Shown here piece by piece: positions 1 through 7,588 of a stretch of 12,812 nucleotides of DNA. Position 1 is the stretch's first letter, and every line of letters begins with the position of its first letter. A program made the translations under genes and the position numbers. Origin of the DNA: an uncultured Prevotellaceae bacterium. GTDB taxonomy: Bacteria > Bacteroidota > Bacteroidia > Bacteroidales > Muribaculaceae. The stretch is taken from NCBI GenBank assembly GCA_945983195.1, contig CAMFSS010000030.1, positions 1-12,812 on the forward strand, given 5' to 3'. A model generated the notes under the pieces. The model had not been told where the DNA came from. It was given only the letters and a program-made list of their open reading frames with translations, and ran no database searches.

Positions 1-501
1 GTGCTCCTTCGGCGTGAGAAGGGCTGTGGCGCCAGCGGCCGACGGCTCTGATATGATATCGCCGAGCAGCTCTATGCCGAAAGCGTCGTCGCTCTTGCCG
101 CGGCTTTCAAGGGCAATGTAGATGACCTTTTCTTTGTCGACGAGTGAGAACGTTTCCTTGACGAAACCGGGATAGCTGCGAACCATGCGGTCGGGGTAAA
201 TGCTGACGCTCGTATCAGGGTGCTTGCGCAGCAGGGGCTTGCCGTTGCGGTAGAGGCGATAGTCGGTGAATACACGATGGGCGCGAATGTTCCATCCGGC
301 ATTCCAGTCGAGGAAATCATCAGTTCCGGTCATGCCATAGAAGAAACCGGCATACTTGTCGCTGAAAGAGAACTCGCGGGATTGCTTGTTGCCGTGGGTT
401 GTGATTTTCAGCTCATCGAGGCGCAAAGCCTGAGCATTGATTAGAGAAGAAGCACCCAGTGCGAGTGCTGCAACACACGAATAGAATCGAAGATTATGCA
501 T
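1..501 (-). CDS. Exported protein, probable carbohydrate-active enzyme (amylo-alpha-1,6-glucosidase-like), N-terminal fragment
   Basis: An open frame of 167 codons runs from an ATG at 499-501 (minus strand) off the left edge without a stop, so the gene is 3'-partial here. The N-terminus is a typical signal peptide: a short charged stretch, a hydrophobic core (VAALALGASSL) and a likely cleavage site near INAQA, so the product should reach the periplasm or the cell surface. The mature start has a beta-rich pattern with aromatic stretches (YAGFFYGMTG, WNAGWNI, VFTDYRLYRNGKPLLRK, YPGFVKETFSLVD). From memory this resembles the N-terminal domain of Bacteroidetes proteins annotated as amylo-alpha-1,6-glucosidase/GDE-like glycoside hydrolases. 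The catalytic part would lie outside the window, so the enzyme class is tentative. Exported glycan-active proteins are common in Bacteroidales. It is divergent from tig and has a candidate promoter at 534-541. Confidence 0.6.
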   Translation of the reverse strand, partial: MHNLRFYSCVAALALGASSLINAQALRLDELKITTHGNKQSREFSFSDKYAGFFYGMTGTDDFLDWNAGWNIRAHRVFTDYRLYRNGKPLLRKHPDTSVSIYPDRMVRSYPGFVKETFSLVDKEKVIYIALESRGKSDDAFGIELLGDIISEPSAAGATALLTPKEH

Positions 502-533
502 AGTCAATAGGTTTATTTAGAGATAATGATGCG

Positions 534-541
534 CAAATATA
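534..541 (-). promoter_or_regulatory. Candidate -7 box for the exported-protein gene
   Basis: The minus strand reads TATATTTG here, an exact match to the Bacteroidetes -7 consensus TAnnTTTG. It lies 32 bp upstream of the ATG, which implies a short leader. No good TTTG -33 element lies at the expected 19-21 nt; only an AT-rich TTTTC stretch is near. The rest of the 332-bp divergent intergenic region (502-833) holds this site and the tig promoter. I see no gene or RNA in it. Confidence 0.45.
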
Positions 542-730
542 CGAATAATCTGCGAGAAAAAAGGCCTCCGGCAAAAAAGAAAAGCAGCGGGGCGAAGCAC
601 GACACCACATAGCCGTTCGGTCGGGGGAGTGGTGAAGCTGTTGTGGTGGTGGCAAATGGAGCGACGGCAGGCGATTATGGTGAAAAATGGTTATAAAATA
701 GGGGAATAGGGCGTTAAGTGAAACGAAAAT

Positions 731-761
731 TTTGTAGTTCGCGGGATTTTCTGTAATTTTG
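731..761 (+). promoter_or_regulatory. Promoter of tig
   Basis: TTTG at 731-734, a 19-nt spacer and TAATTTTG at 754-761 match the Bacteroidetes sigma-ABfr consensus (TTTG, N19-21, TAnnTTTG) at all defined positions. Transcription would begin around 768, giving a leader of roughly 65 nt before the tig ATG. This is the best-formed promoter in the window together with that of recQ. Confidence 0.75.
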
Positions 762-833
762 TGCGGTTTTTGTGTAATAGCCACAAATAGAGAAAATAAG
801 TATAAATTTTAACGTATATATTCTACTACACTG

Positions 834-2192
834 ATGAATGTAACAATGGAGAAAGTCGACAATGTGAATGGAATCATCACAGTGTCGCTTGCAGAAACTG
901 ACTATCAAGGCAAAGTAAAGAAAGAATTGAAGCAAATCGGAATGCGCTATCCCGAGAAGGGATTCCGTCCGGGACACGTTCCCGCCGGGCTTCTTCAGAA
1001 GAAATATGGCAAGGAGGTACTCGTAGAGGTCGTAAACCGTGAAATCTACGATGCACTGATGAACCACATCCGCGACAACAAGCTCAACGTGCTCGGAGAG
1101 CCGATGATTGCCAATGCCGAGGAGATTAACTTCGACACACAGAAGGACTTCGAATTCAAGTTTGAGCTTGGTTTCGCTCCTGAGATCAACCTCACTATCG
1201 ACAAGAGCGTGAAGGTGCCTTACTATAACATTGAGGTCGACGACAACATGGTGAACGAGAACGACCACCAGCTCCGCAAGAGCTTCGGCAAGCAGGTTGC
1301 AGGTGACGAGGTCGACGACAACGCACTTGTGAAAGGCTCGATGGTAGAGCTCAACGAAGATGGCTCGGAGAAAGAGGACGGAATCAAAGTGGAGAGCACA
1401 GTGCTTTCACCCAAATATTTCAAGAACGATGAGCAGAAGGCACTCTTTGCAGGTAAGAAGGTGGGCGATGAGATTGTGTTCAATCCATCGGCAACTTGCA
1501 ACGGCAATGTAACTGAGCTTGCAGCTATGCTCAATGTGGACAAGGAGCAAGCCAACGTTGCCAGCAACTTCAAGCTCACAGTGAAGGAGATTCTTGTAGT
1601 GAAGGAGGCTGAGCACGACCAGGAGTTCTTCGATGCAGTGTTTGGCAAGGATACTGTCAAGACTGAGGAGGAATACGTAGCCAAGCTGAAGGAGCAGATT
1701 GCAATGCGCCTGAAGAACGACAGCAACTACCGCTTCACCGTCGACACCGAGAAGGTGCTTCGTGAGATTGTAGGCGAGCTTGAGCTGCCTGAGACATTCC
1801 TCAAGAAGTGGCTTGTGAAGCAGGACAAGGAGGGCAAGCACACTCCGGAGAATATTGACGAGAATTTTGCCAAAATGCGTCCCGACCTCGTATGGCAGCT
1901 TATCAAGGAGCACGCCGTGAAGCAGCTTGAGGTGAAAGTGGAGGATGTCGACCTCATGAATGTGGCAAGTATGCTCGCACGCCAGCAGTTTGCACAGTAT
2001 GGCATGTCGAATATGCCCGATGATGTGATTGCCAAGTATGCCAAGGAGATACTCGACAACGAGCAGTATCGCCAGTCGATCATTGAGCGTGCAGTGGAGG
2101 ACAAGCTTTATGGCAAGATTCACGCCGCAGTGAATGTGGAGGAGAAGACTGTGCCGGTGGCTGAGTTCAACGCCCTTTTCGAGCAGAAGTAA
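834..2192 (+). CDS. tig: Trigger factor, ribosome-associated chaperone
   Basis: Trigger factor binds the ribosome exit tunnel and shields nascent chains. The 452-residue product has the usual family length. The ribosome-docking signature GFRPGHVP falls at residues 43-50, the same position as GFRKGKVP in E. coli TF, and the N-terminal ribosome-binding domain covers about 1-115. The middle region (about 155-255), where E. coli has an FKBP-type prolyl isomerase domain, is strongly diverged: the family's GQG...IPGFE-type stretch is missing and the nearest similar part reads AGKKVGDEIVFNP. The C-terminal half (about 265-450) is charged and helical, fitting the substrate-cradling arms. The start at 834 fits the signature position; an alternative ATG lies four codons later (846). 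No Shine-Dalgarno is visible, as usual in this phylum. It is monocistronic, with its own promoter and terminator, and sits upstream of clpP-clpX as in many bacteria. Confidence 0.95.
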   Translation: MNVTMEKVDNVNGIITVSLAETDYQGKVKKELKQIGMRYPEKGFRPGHVPAGLLQKKYGKEVLVEVVNREIYDALMNHIRDNKLNVLGEPMIANAEEINFDTQKDFEFKFELGFAPEINLTIDKSVKVPYYNIEVDDNMVNENDHQLRKSFGKQVAGDEVDDNALVKGSMVELNEDGSEKEDGIKVESTVLSPKYFKNDEQKALFAGKKVGDEIVFNPSATCNGNVTELAAMLNVDKEQANVASNFKLTVKEILVVKEAEHDQEFFDAVFGKDTVKTEEEYVAKLKEQIAMRLKNDSNYRFTVDTEKVLREIVGELELPETFLKKWLVKQDKEGKHTPENIDENFAKMRPDLVWQLIKEHAVKQLEVKVEDVDLMNVASMLARQQFAQYGMSNMPDDVIAKYAKEILDNEQYRQSIIERAVEDKLYGKIHAAVNVEEKTVPVAEFNALFEQK

Positions 2193-2245
2193 TCCTACCC
2201 CTGTAAAAAAAAGAATAACACCTTTTCAAATTTTCATATTAAGTG

Positions 2246-2284
2246 TTGCGCGTGCCTCTTTTCGGGCGCGCGCAATTTCTTTTG
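2246..2284 (+). terminator. Intrinsic terminator of tig
   Basis: A GC-rich hairpin, TTGCGCGTGCC (2246-2256) pairing with GGCGCGCGCAA (2265-2275), forms 11 bp with one G-U pair and an 8-nt loop. It is followed by TTTCTTTT. It lies about 55 bp after the tig stop and separates tig from clpP-clpX. Confidence 0.8.
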
Positions 2285-2369
2285 TAGGCAATAGGTGCGA
2301 TTTATGCTAAAAAATGAGGTGCGACGAAAAATAGTGGGTGTAATAGGTGGGGAATTGCAGGATTTTTTG

Positions 2370-2377
2370 TAACTTTG
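2370..2377 (+). promoter_or_regulatory. Candidate -7 box of the clpP-clpX operon
   Basis: TAACTTTG matches TAnnTTTG exactly and lies 71 bp upstream of the clpP ATG, after the tig terminator. No TTTG occurs at the expected -33 position (around 2346-2350 the sequence is GGTGG), so the promoter is either weak or helped by another factor. The direct repeat AATAGGTG occurs upstream, near 2290 and 2343; its meaning is unknown. Confidence 0.5.
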
Positions 2378-2448
2378 AAAATAAATAAGCCTTTTGTGTC
2401 AAGGCAAGTGAATAACAAGACAATAATTAGAACATACAATATAAAAAT

Positions 2449-3123
2449 ATGAAGAATAACGATTTCAGAAACTTTGCAGTGAAGCATTGCGGACTCAACG
2501 GGTTGGCTTTCGACCAGTATGCCAACACGATAACAAGCAGTTATATATCGCCGACAATCATAGAGGAGCGACAACTCAATGTGGCGCAGATGGACGTGTT
2601 CTCACGCCTGATGATGGACCGCATCATATTCCTCGGCACTCAGATTGATGACTACACCGCCAATGTGATTCAGGCGCAGCTTCTGTATCTCGATTCAGCC
2701 GACCCGGGCAAGGATATTTCGATTTACTTGAATTCTCCCGGCGGCTCGGTTTATGCCGGACTTGGAATCGACGACACGATGCAGTACATATCGAGCGATG
2801 TGTCGACCAGTTGCTCCGGTATGGCAGCCTCGATGGCGGCAGTGCTGCTTGTGGCAGGACAGAAGGGCAAGCGCTTTGCCCTTGAGCACTCGCGCGTGAT
2901 GATTCACCAGCCGATGGGCGGTGCACAGGGTCAGGCATCGGACATTGAGATTACGGCGCGAGAGATTCAGAAACTCAAGAAGGAGCTTTACACCATCATA
3001 GCCAACCATTCGGGACAGCCATACGACAAGGTGTATGCCGACAGCGACCGCGACTACTGGATGACTTCAGCCGAGGCAGCCGAGTATGGAATGATTGACA
3101 AGGTGCTCACACGCAACGCTTAA
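2449..3123 (+). CDS. clpP: ATP-dependent Clp protease proteolytic subunit ClpP
   Basis: ClpP is the serine peptidase that forms the tetradecameric chamber of ClpXP in the cytoplasm. The catalytic triad is complete: Ser128 in GMAASMA, His153 in MIHQPMGG and Asp202 in SDRDYWM. The spacings of 25 and 49 residues equal those of E. coli Ser97-His122-Asp171. The oxyanion-hole GG of SPGGSV is at 98-99. The protein has 224 residues, with an N-terminal part about 30 residues longer than mature E. coli ClpP; the segment before about residue 30 may be a propeptide removed on activation, which is inference. The conserved SYISPTIIEERQ stretch marks the usual start of the mature fold. clpX follows after 63 bp with a hairpin between them, so the two are probably cotranscribed. 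Confidence 0.96.
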   Translation: MKNNDFRNFAVKHCGLNGLAFDQYANTITSSYISPTIIEERQLNVAQMDVFSRLMMDRIIFLGTQIDDYTANVIQAQLLYLDSADPGKDISIYLNSPGGSVYAGLGIDDTMQYISSDVSTSCSGMAASMAAVLLVAGQKGKRFALEHSRVMIHQPMGGAQGQASDIEITAREIQKLKKELYTIIANHSGQPYDKVYADSDRDYWMTSAEAAEYGMIDKVLTRNA

Positions 3124-3129
3124 GTGACA

Positions 3130-3160
3130 ACGCCTATCCCCTTCCGTGGGGAGATGGCGT
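3130..3160 (+). promoter_or_regulatory. Hairpin between clpP and clpX
   Basis: ACGCC (3130-3134) pairs with GGCGT (3156-3160), and an inner CCCC/GGGG closes around a TTCCG loop, with a small internal mismatch between the two. It is followed by AAAACTATATTTTTATT, which is not a clean U-tract. This may be a partial attenuator, a processing site or an mRNA-stability element that adjusts clpX relative to clpP. No TAnnTTTG box lies between the genes. Confidence 0.4.
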
Positions 3161-3186
3161 AAAACTATATTTTTATTACTGATAAC

Positions 3187-4434
3187 ATGGCAAAAAATAC
3201 AAACGACACGATGCATTGCAGCTTCTGCGGACGCTCGTCGAGGGAGGTGCAACTGCTAATGCCCGGCATGGACGGCTGCATCTGCAACGATTGCGCCGAG
3301 CAGGCCTATCTATTGTCGAAAGAGTATATTGAGGACAACAAGAAGAAGCAGGGTGGGGCATTCGACATGACCGACATACCCAAACCGCATGAAATAAAGG
3401 CCTATCTCGATGAATATGTGATAGGGCAGGAGGTGGCTAAACGCTATCTTTCGGTGGCTGTGTACAACCACTACAAACGCTTGACGCAGAGCGATGACGA
3501 TGTGGACATAGAGAAGTCGAACATAATTATGGTGGGACCTACGGGAACCGGAAAGACACTCATCGCCAAGACTATAGCACGGCTGCTGAAGGTGCCGTTC
3601 ACTATCGTTGACGCTACGGTACTCACTGAGGCAGGATATGTGGGCGAGGACATTGAGAGCCTGCTCACCAGGCTGCTCCAGGTGTGCGACTACAATGTGG
3701 CAGAAGCGGAGCGCGGAATTGTGTTTATAGATGAAATAGACAAAATAGCCCGCAAGGGCGACAACCCCTCAATCACACGCGATGTGAGCGGAGAGGGTGT
3801 GCAGCAAGGACTGCTCAAACTGCTTGAAGGCTCGGTGGTGAATGTGCCGCCGCAAGGAGGCCGCAAGCACCCAGAGCAGAAGATGATTGCGGTGAACACC
3901 AAGAACATACTGTTCATTTGTGGTGGTGCATTTGAGGGAATTGAGCGTAAGATTGCACTCCGACTCAACACCCATGTGGTGGGATATGGCAACGACAGTG
4001 CCATGAAGCGTGTGCAGCGTGAACGGCTGCTACACTATGTGGCACCTCAGGACTTGAAGTCGTTTGGACTCATTCCTGAAATCATTGGCCGCCTGCCGAT
4101 TCTCACCAATCTCGAACCGCTCGACCGCGACGCACTGCGCCGCATTCTGACCGAGCCGAAGAACGCCATTGTGCGCCAATACACCAAATTGCTCGCCATG
4201 GACGGCGTGGAACTGGTGTTTGCGCCCGAAGTGCTCGACTTCATAGTCGACAAGGCTATTGAGTACAAGCTCGGTGCACGCGGACTTCGCTCGATAGTGG
4301 AGACTATCATGATTGATGCAATGTACGACATACCGTCGAGCGGCGAGAAGAGCTTCACCGTGACCAAGGAATATGCGGCACAGCAGCTAAGCAAAGCCAA
4401 TTTCGACGTTATGCAGCAGGCATCACAGTCGTAG
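3187..4434 (+). CDS. clpX: ClpX, ATP-dependent unfoldase of ClpXP
   Basis: ClpX is the hexameric AAA+ unfoldase that recognises substrates and feeds them into ClpP. At 415 residues it is close to the usual length of about 420. Visible in order: an N-terminal zinc domain with Cys11, Cys14, Cys33 and Cys36 (an extra Cys31 is present); Walker A GPTGTGKT at 117-124; the GYVG pore loop at 150-153; Walker B FIDEIDK around Asp182-Glu183; a GGRKHPEQK stretch matching the RKH pore loop; and sensor-2 GARGLRSI from 363. The ClpP-binding loop, IGFG in E. coli, reads VGYG at 265-268. The start ATG gives the usual short lead to the first Cys pair. It is downstream of clpP and probably shares its transcript. 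No convincing terminator follows, so some readthrough into recQ is possible. Confidence 0.97.
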   Translation: MAKNTNDTMHCSFCGRSSREVQLLMPGMDGCICNDCAEQAYLLSKEYIEDNKKKQGGAFDMTDIPKPHEIKAYLDEYVIGQEVAKRYLSVAVYNHYKRLTQSDDDVDIEKSNIIMVGPTGTGKTLIAKTIARLLKVPFTIVDATVLTEAGYVGEDIESLLTRLLQVCDYNVAEAERGIVFIDEIDKIARKGDNPSITRDVSGEGVQQGLLKLLEGSVVNVPPQGGRKHPEQKMIAVNTKNILFICGGAFEGIERKIALRLNTHVVGYGNDSAMKRVQRERLLHYVAPQDLKSFGLIPEIIGRLPILTNLEPLDRDALRRILTEPKNAIVRQYTKLLAMDGVELVFAPEVLDFIVDKAIEYKLGARGLRSIVETIMIDAMYDIPSSGEKSFTVTKEYAAQQLSKANFDVMQQASQS

Positions 4435-4477
4435 CAGGCGTCAGGAGATACTTTCTCAAAAAATAAATCTACAAATA

Positions 4478-4509
4478 TTTGGAGATTGAACCACTTATTT
4501 GTATATTTG
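4478..4509 (+). promoter_or_regulatory. Promoter of the recQ operon
   Basis: TTTG at 4478-4481, a 20-nt spacer and TATATTTG at 4502-4509 match the Bacteroidetes consensus. The -7 box ends about 40 bp before the recQ ATG. No comparable box is visible ahead of the methyltransferase or radA, which suggests this promoter drives all three genes. Confidence 0.7.
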
Positions 4510-4549
4510 TTTCACTGAATAATCGGGAATATACTTCTTAATATTTATC

Positions 4550-6295
4550 ATGGCAAACAAGCAGCTTTTACACGCGGAACTGAAGCGGCATTTTGGTTTC
4601 GACACTTTTAAGGGGAATCAGGAGGCGATAATGGAAAACCTCCTTGATGAGAACGACACCTTTGTGCTTATGCCCACTGGTGGAGGAAAGTCACTGTGCT
4701 ACCAGCTACCATCGCTGATAATGGACGGCACGGCGATTGTGATTTCGCCGCTTATAGCCCTGATGAAAAATCAGGTAGACGCAATGCGCAACTTCAGCGA
4801 GGACGATGGAATAGCACATTTCCTCAATTCGTCGCTCAACAAGCAGGCGGTTGACCGTGTGAAGAAGGACATTCTCGACGGCAAGACCAAGCTGCTCTAT
4901 GTGGCTCCTGAGTCGCTCACCAAGGAGGAGAACATTGAGTTCCTAAAAACGATAAAGATTTCGTTCTATGCCGTAGATGAGGCACACTGCATATCGGAGT
5001 GGGGACACGACTTCCGCCCTGAGTATCGTCGCATACGCCCAATTATCAACGAAATAGGCACACGACCTGTGATAGCTCTCACAGCTACGGCAACGCCGAA
5101 GGTGCAGCACGATATACAGAAGAATCTGGGCATGACCGATGCGAGAGTGTTCAAGTCGTCGTTCAACCGCCCGAACCTCTACTATGAGGTGCGCCCGAAG
5201 ACCAAGAATGTGGACAAGGACATAATCAAGTTCATCAAAGCCAATGAGGGGAAGTCGGGTATCATCTATTGCCTGAGCCGCAAGAAAGTGGAGGAGCTTG
5301 CCGAAACACTGAAAGTGAACAACATAAAGGCACTTCCCTACCATGCAGGAATGGACAGTGCCACGCGCTCGGCCAATCAGGACGCATTCCTGCTTGAAAC
5401 AGCCGACGTGATAGTGGCTACGATAGCATTCGGAATGGGAATCGACAAGCCGGATGTGCGCTATGTGATACACTACGACATTCCCAAGAGCCTTGAAGGA
5501 TACTACCAGGAAACCGGGCGCGCAGGCCGTGACGACGGTGAGGGGCAGTGCATTACATTCTACACCAACAAAGACCTCCAGAAGCTGGAAAAATTCATGC
5601 AGGGTAAGCCGATAGCGGAGCAGGAGATAGGCAAGCAGCTATTGCTCGAAACGGCAAGCTATGCCGAGTCGTCGGTGTGCCGCCGCAAGACGCTGCTGCA
5701 CTACTTCGGTGAGGAATATGGTGAGGACAACTGCGGAAACTGCGACAATTGTCTGCACCCGAAGAAGCGAATTGAGGCGAAGGACGAGCTTGCGGCAGTG
5801 CTTGAGACCATTGCCACACTCAAGGAGAAATTCAAGGCTGACCACATAATTGATGTGCTTGTGGGCAAGACAACCAATGAGGTGAAGAGCTACAAGCACG
5901 ATGAACTGGAACTATTCGGCTGCAAGAGCGATGTCGACGACAAGCTGCTCAACGCAGTGATTCGCCAGGCAATTATCGGCGGTTACCTGAACCGCGACAT
6001 TGAGAACTACGGACAACTGAAGCTGACCGATGCCGGACGTGAATTCATTGAGCATCCTGTGTCGTTCATGGTGGTTGAGGACAATGACTTCTCGGAGGCT
6101 GAGGAGGAGGTGATGGTGAAAGGCGGTGCGGCATGTGCCGTCGACCCGGAACTGTATGCCATATTGAAAGACTTGCGCAAAAAGACGGCTCACAAGCTGG
6201 GACTTCCACCATACGTGATTTTCCAGGATCCGACGCTTGAATCTATGGCTACTACCTACCCGATTAGCATTGAGGAACTTAAGAATATCCCCTGA
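4550..6295 (+). CDS. recQ: ATP-dependent DNA helicase RecQ, cut short by an in-frame TGA
   Basis: RecQ is a 3'-5' DNA helicase acting in recombination and fork repair. Seen in order: motif 0 with FKGNQEAI (20-27), Walker A MPTGGGKS (41-48), DEAH at 143-146 followed by the RecQ-specific CISEWGHDFRP loop, a second helicase domain with QETGRAGRDD, and a zinc site with Cys377, Cys395, Cys398 and Cys401 (E. coli has 380, 397, 400 and 403). A winged-helix RQC region follows, then the HRDC domain from about residue 534. The frame stops after codon 581 at TGA, inside the HRDC domain, where E. coli RecQ has the conserved Gly of NGVG (here NIP-stop-LAAGTAKRYG). The helicase core is intact, so a truncated product could still unwind DNA. 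Full length, read through, would be 726 residues. UGA also ends three neighbouring genes, so recoding is unlikely. Confidence 0.93.
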   Translation: MANKQLLHAELKRHFGFDTFKGNQEAIMENLLDENDTFVLMPTGGGKSLCYQLPSLIMDGTAIVISPLIALMKNQVDAMRNFSEDDGIAHFLNSSLNKQAVDRVKKDILDGKTKLLYVAPESLTKEENIEFLKTIKISFYAVDEAHCISEWGHDFRPEYRRIRPIINEIGTRPVIALTATATPKVQHDIQKNLGMTDARVFKSSFNRPNLYYEVRPKTKNVDKDIIKFIKANEGKSGIIYCLSRKKVEELAETLKVNNIKALPYHAGMDSATRSANQDAFLLETADVIVATIAFGMGIDKPDVRYVIHYDIPKSLEGYYQETGRAGRDDGEGQCITFYTNKDLQKLEKFMQGKPIAEQEIGKQLLLETASYAESSVCRRKTLLHYFGEEYGEDNCGNCDNCLHPKKRIEAKDELAAVLETIATLKEKFKADHIIDVLVGKTTNEVKSYKHDELELFGCKSDVDDKLLNAVIRQAIIGGYLNRDIENYGQLKLTDAGREFIEHPVSFMVVEDNDFSEAEEEVMVKGGAACAVDPELYAILKDLRKKTAHKLGLPPYVIFQDPTLESMATTYPISIEELKNIP

Positions 6296-6730
6296 CTGGC
6301 TGCAGGCACGGCAAAACGCTATGGCAAGGAGTTTGTGGAGATAATAAAGCGCCACGTCGACGAGAACGAGATAGAGCGTCCGGAGGATTTGCGCTTCCGC
6401 AGCGTTGCCAACAAGAGCAAAATGAAGATTTCGATAATCCAGGGCATCGACCGCAAGATAGCCCTCGATGAACTTGCCGACTCAAAGGGGCTGGAATTTG
6501 ATGAGCTGCTTGACGAGGTGGAGGCAATAGTGTACTCGGGCACAAAAATCAACATCGACTACTTCCTCGATGAGATTATGGACGAAGACCACCAAGATGA
6601 GATTTTCGAATACTTCCGTGAAAGTGAAAGCGATGACCTTGAGGCCGCCATACAGGAACTCGGCTCTGACTTTACTGAGGAGGAAATAAGGCTTGTGAGA
6701 GTGAAGTTCCTCTCAGAGATGGGAAATTAG
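6296..6730 (+). pseudogene. recQ: Remaining C-terminal part of recQ after the in-frame stop
   Basis: This continues the recQ frame for 144 codons after the TGA at 6293-6295 and ends at TAG. It completes the HRDC domain (GTAKRYGKEFVEIIKRHV) and then carries the acidic C-terminal extension found in Bacteroidetes RecQ proteins (SVANKSKMKISIIQ, AIVYSGTKINIDYF, FTEEEIRLVRVKF), which looks like a helix-turn-helix region of the HTH_40 kind (from memory). No frameshift or further stop is seen and codon use matches the upstream part. The stop is therefore recent, a sequencing error, or read through. A GTG at 6335 could in theory restart translation, but no independent function is known for this piece. 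Confidence 0.85.
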
Positions 6731-6761
6731 GGCACTGCACCGTCTCCTAATCAAGATTGTG

Positions 6762-7523
6762 ATGGAATTGACAAATAGCACAATAAAATTCGTTGCCTCG
6801 CTGGGTCTGAAAAAGAACCGCGAGGCAAATGGCTGTTTTGTAGCCGAGGGTACGAAGTGCGTGCGCGACACATGGGGGCACTTCGACTGCCGCATGATTG
6901 TGGCTACGCGCAACTGGTATGAGCAATTCGGGCACTCGGGGCATCATGGCAAGATAGTTTTTGCCAGCCGCCAGCAGATGCAGCGCATGTCGCAATTCTC
7001 GACTGCTGCCGAGGTGATAGCTGTGTACGACATTCCGAAGCTCACCATCGATGCCGATGAGGTTAGGCAGAATAACAATATCATTCTCGACACCTTGCAG
7101 GATCCGGGGAATCTGGGCACTATCATCAGACTCGCTGACTGGTTTGGCGTGAAAAACATTTTCTGCACATGCGACACCGTTGATGTGTATAACCACAAGG
7201 TGGTGCAAGCCACAATGGGAGCTATATCGCATGTGAAAGTGCACTATTGCGACATTGAGGGGCTGCTTGAGGAGTTTGAAGGGCTGCCTGTGTGGGGCAC
7301 ATTCCTCGATGGCGAGAATATCTACCGTCAGGAGGTGGAGAACCGTGGTTTTGTGATTTTCGGCAACGAAGGAAAGGGCATTTCGCCACGGTTGGCACAG
7401 CATGTGAGCCGAAGGCTGCTGATTCCTGCCTTTGCGCAAGGCGATGAGGCACCTGAGTCGCTCAATGTGGGTGTGGCGGCAGCAATCACAATCAGTGAGT
7501 TCCGCCGCCGGCAGATGAAGTGA
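6762..7523 (+). CDS. SpoU/TrmH-family RNA 2'-O-ribose methyltransferase
   Basis: A 253-residue SPOUT-class enzyme that transfers a methyl group from S-adenosylmethionine to a ribose 2'-OH in rRNA or tRNA. The three SpoU motifs are present: motif 1 DPGNLGTIIR (114-123, with Asn117 and Arg123), motif 2 FGNEGKGIS (about 200-208, with Glu203) and motif 3 ESLNVGVAAAI (from 232). Motifs 2 and 3 form the trefoil knot that binds the cofactor. The N-terminal segment (about 1-90: NSTIKFVASL, FVAEGTKCVRD) resembles the RNA-binding domain of RlmB/TsnR-type enzymes. The target nucleotide cannot be read from the sequence. I chose the ATG at 6762; a GTG lies one codon upstream. It starts 31 bp after the recQ frame ends and 65 bp before radA, with no internal promoter, so it is probably in the same operon. 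Confidence 0.9.
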   Translation: MELTNSTIKFVASLGLKKNREANGCFVAEGTKCVRDTWGHFDCRMIVATRNWYEQFGHSGHHGKIVFASRQQMQRMSQFSTAAEVIAVYDIPKLTIDADEVRQNNNIILDTLQDPGNLGTIIRLADWFGVKNIFCTCDTVDVYNHKVVQATMGAISHVKVHYCDIEGLLEEFEGLPVWGTFLDGENIYRQEVENRGFVIFGNEGKGISPRLAQHVSRRLLIPAFAQGDEAPESLNVGVAAAITISEFRRRQMK

Positions 7524-7588
7524 CTTATGCTTGCCGATAAGGCTACCACACAGGAAAGATCATATAAACAAATAACTACGAAACAAAG

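Noticed and set aside
494..784. Minus-strand frame of 96 codons in the divergent intergenic region
   Set aside because: It covers both promoters, overlaps the start of the exported-protein gene in another frame, and its composition is not protein-like.
1407..2123. Long minus-strand frame opposite tig
   Set aside because: It is a shadow of the well-supported trigger factor gene, caused by codon bias, with Leu/His-rich low-complexity translation.
4435..4477. Terminator after clpX
   Set aside because: Only a 4-bp GAGA/TCTC stem followed by A residues is present, so it is not convincing.
6293..6295. UGA read as glycine, as in the SR1/Gracilibacteria code
   Set aside because: The TGA does stand at a glycine position, but the methyltransferase, radA and metA genes all end with TGA where homologues end, and promoters and gene order are Bacteroidetes-like. 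One substitution is the simpler explanation.
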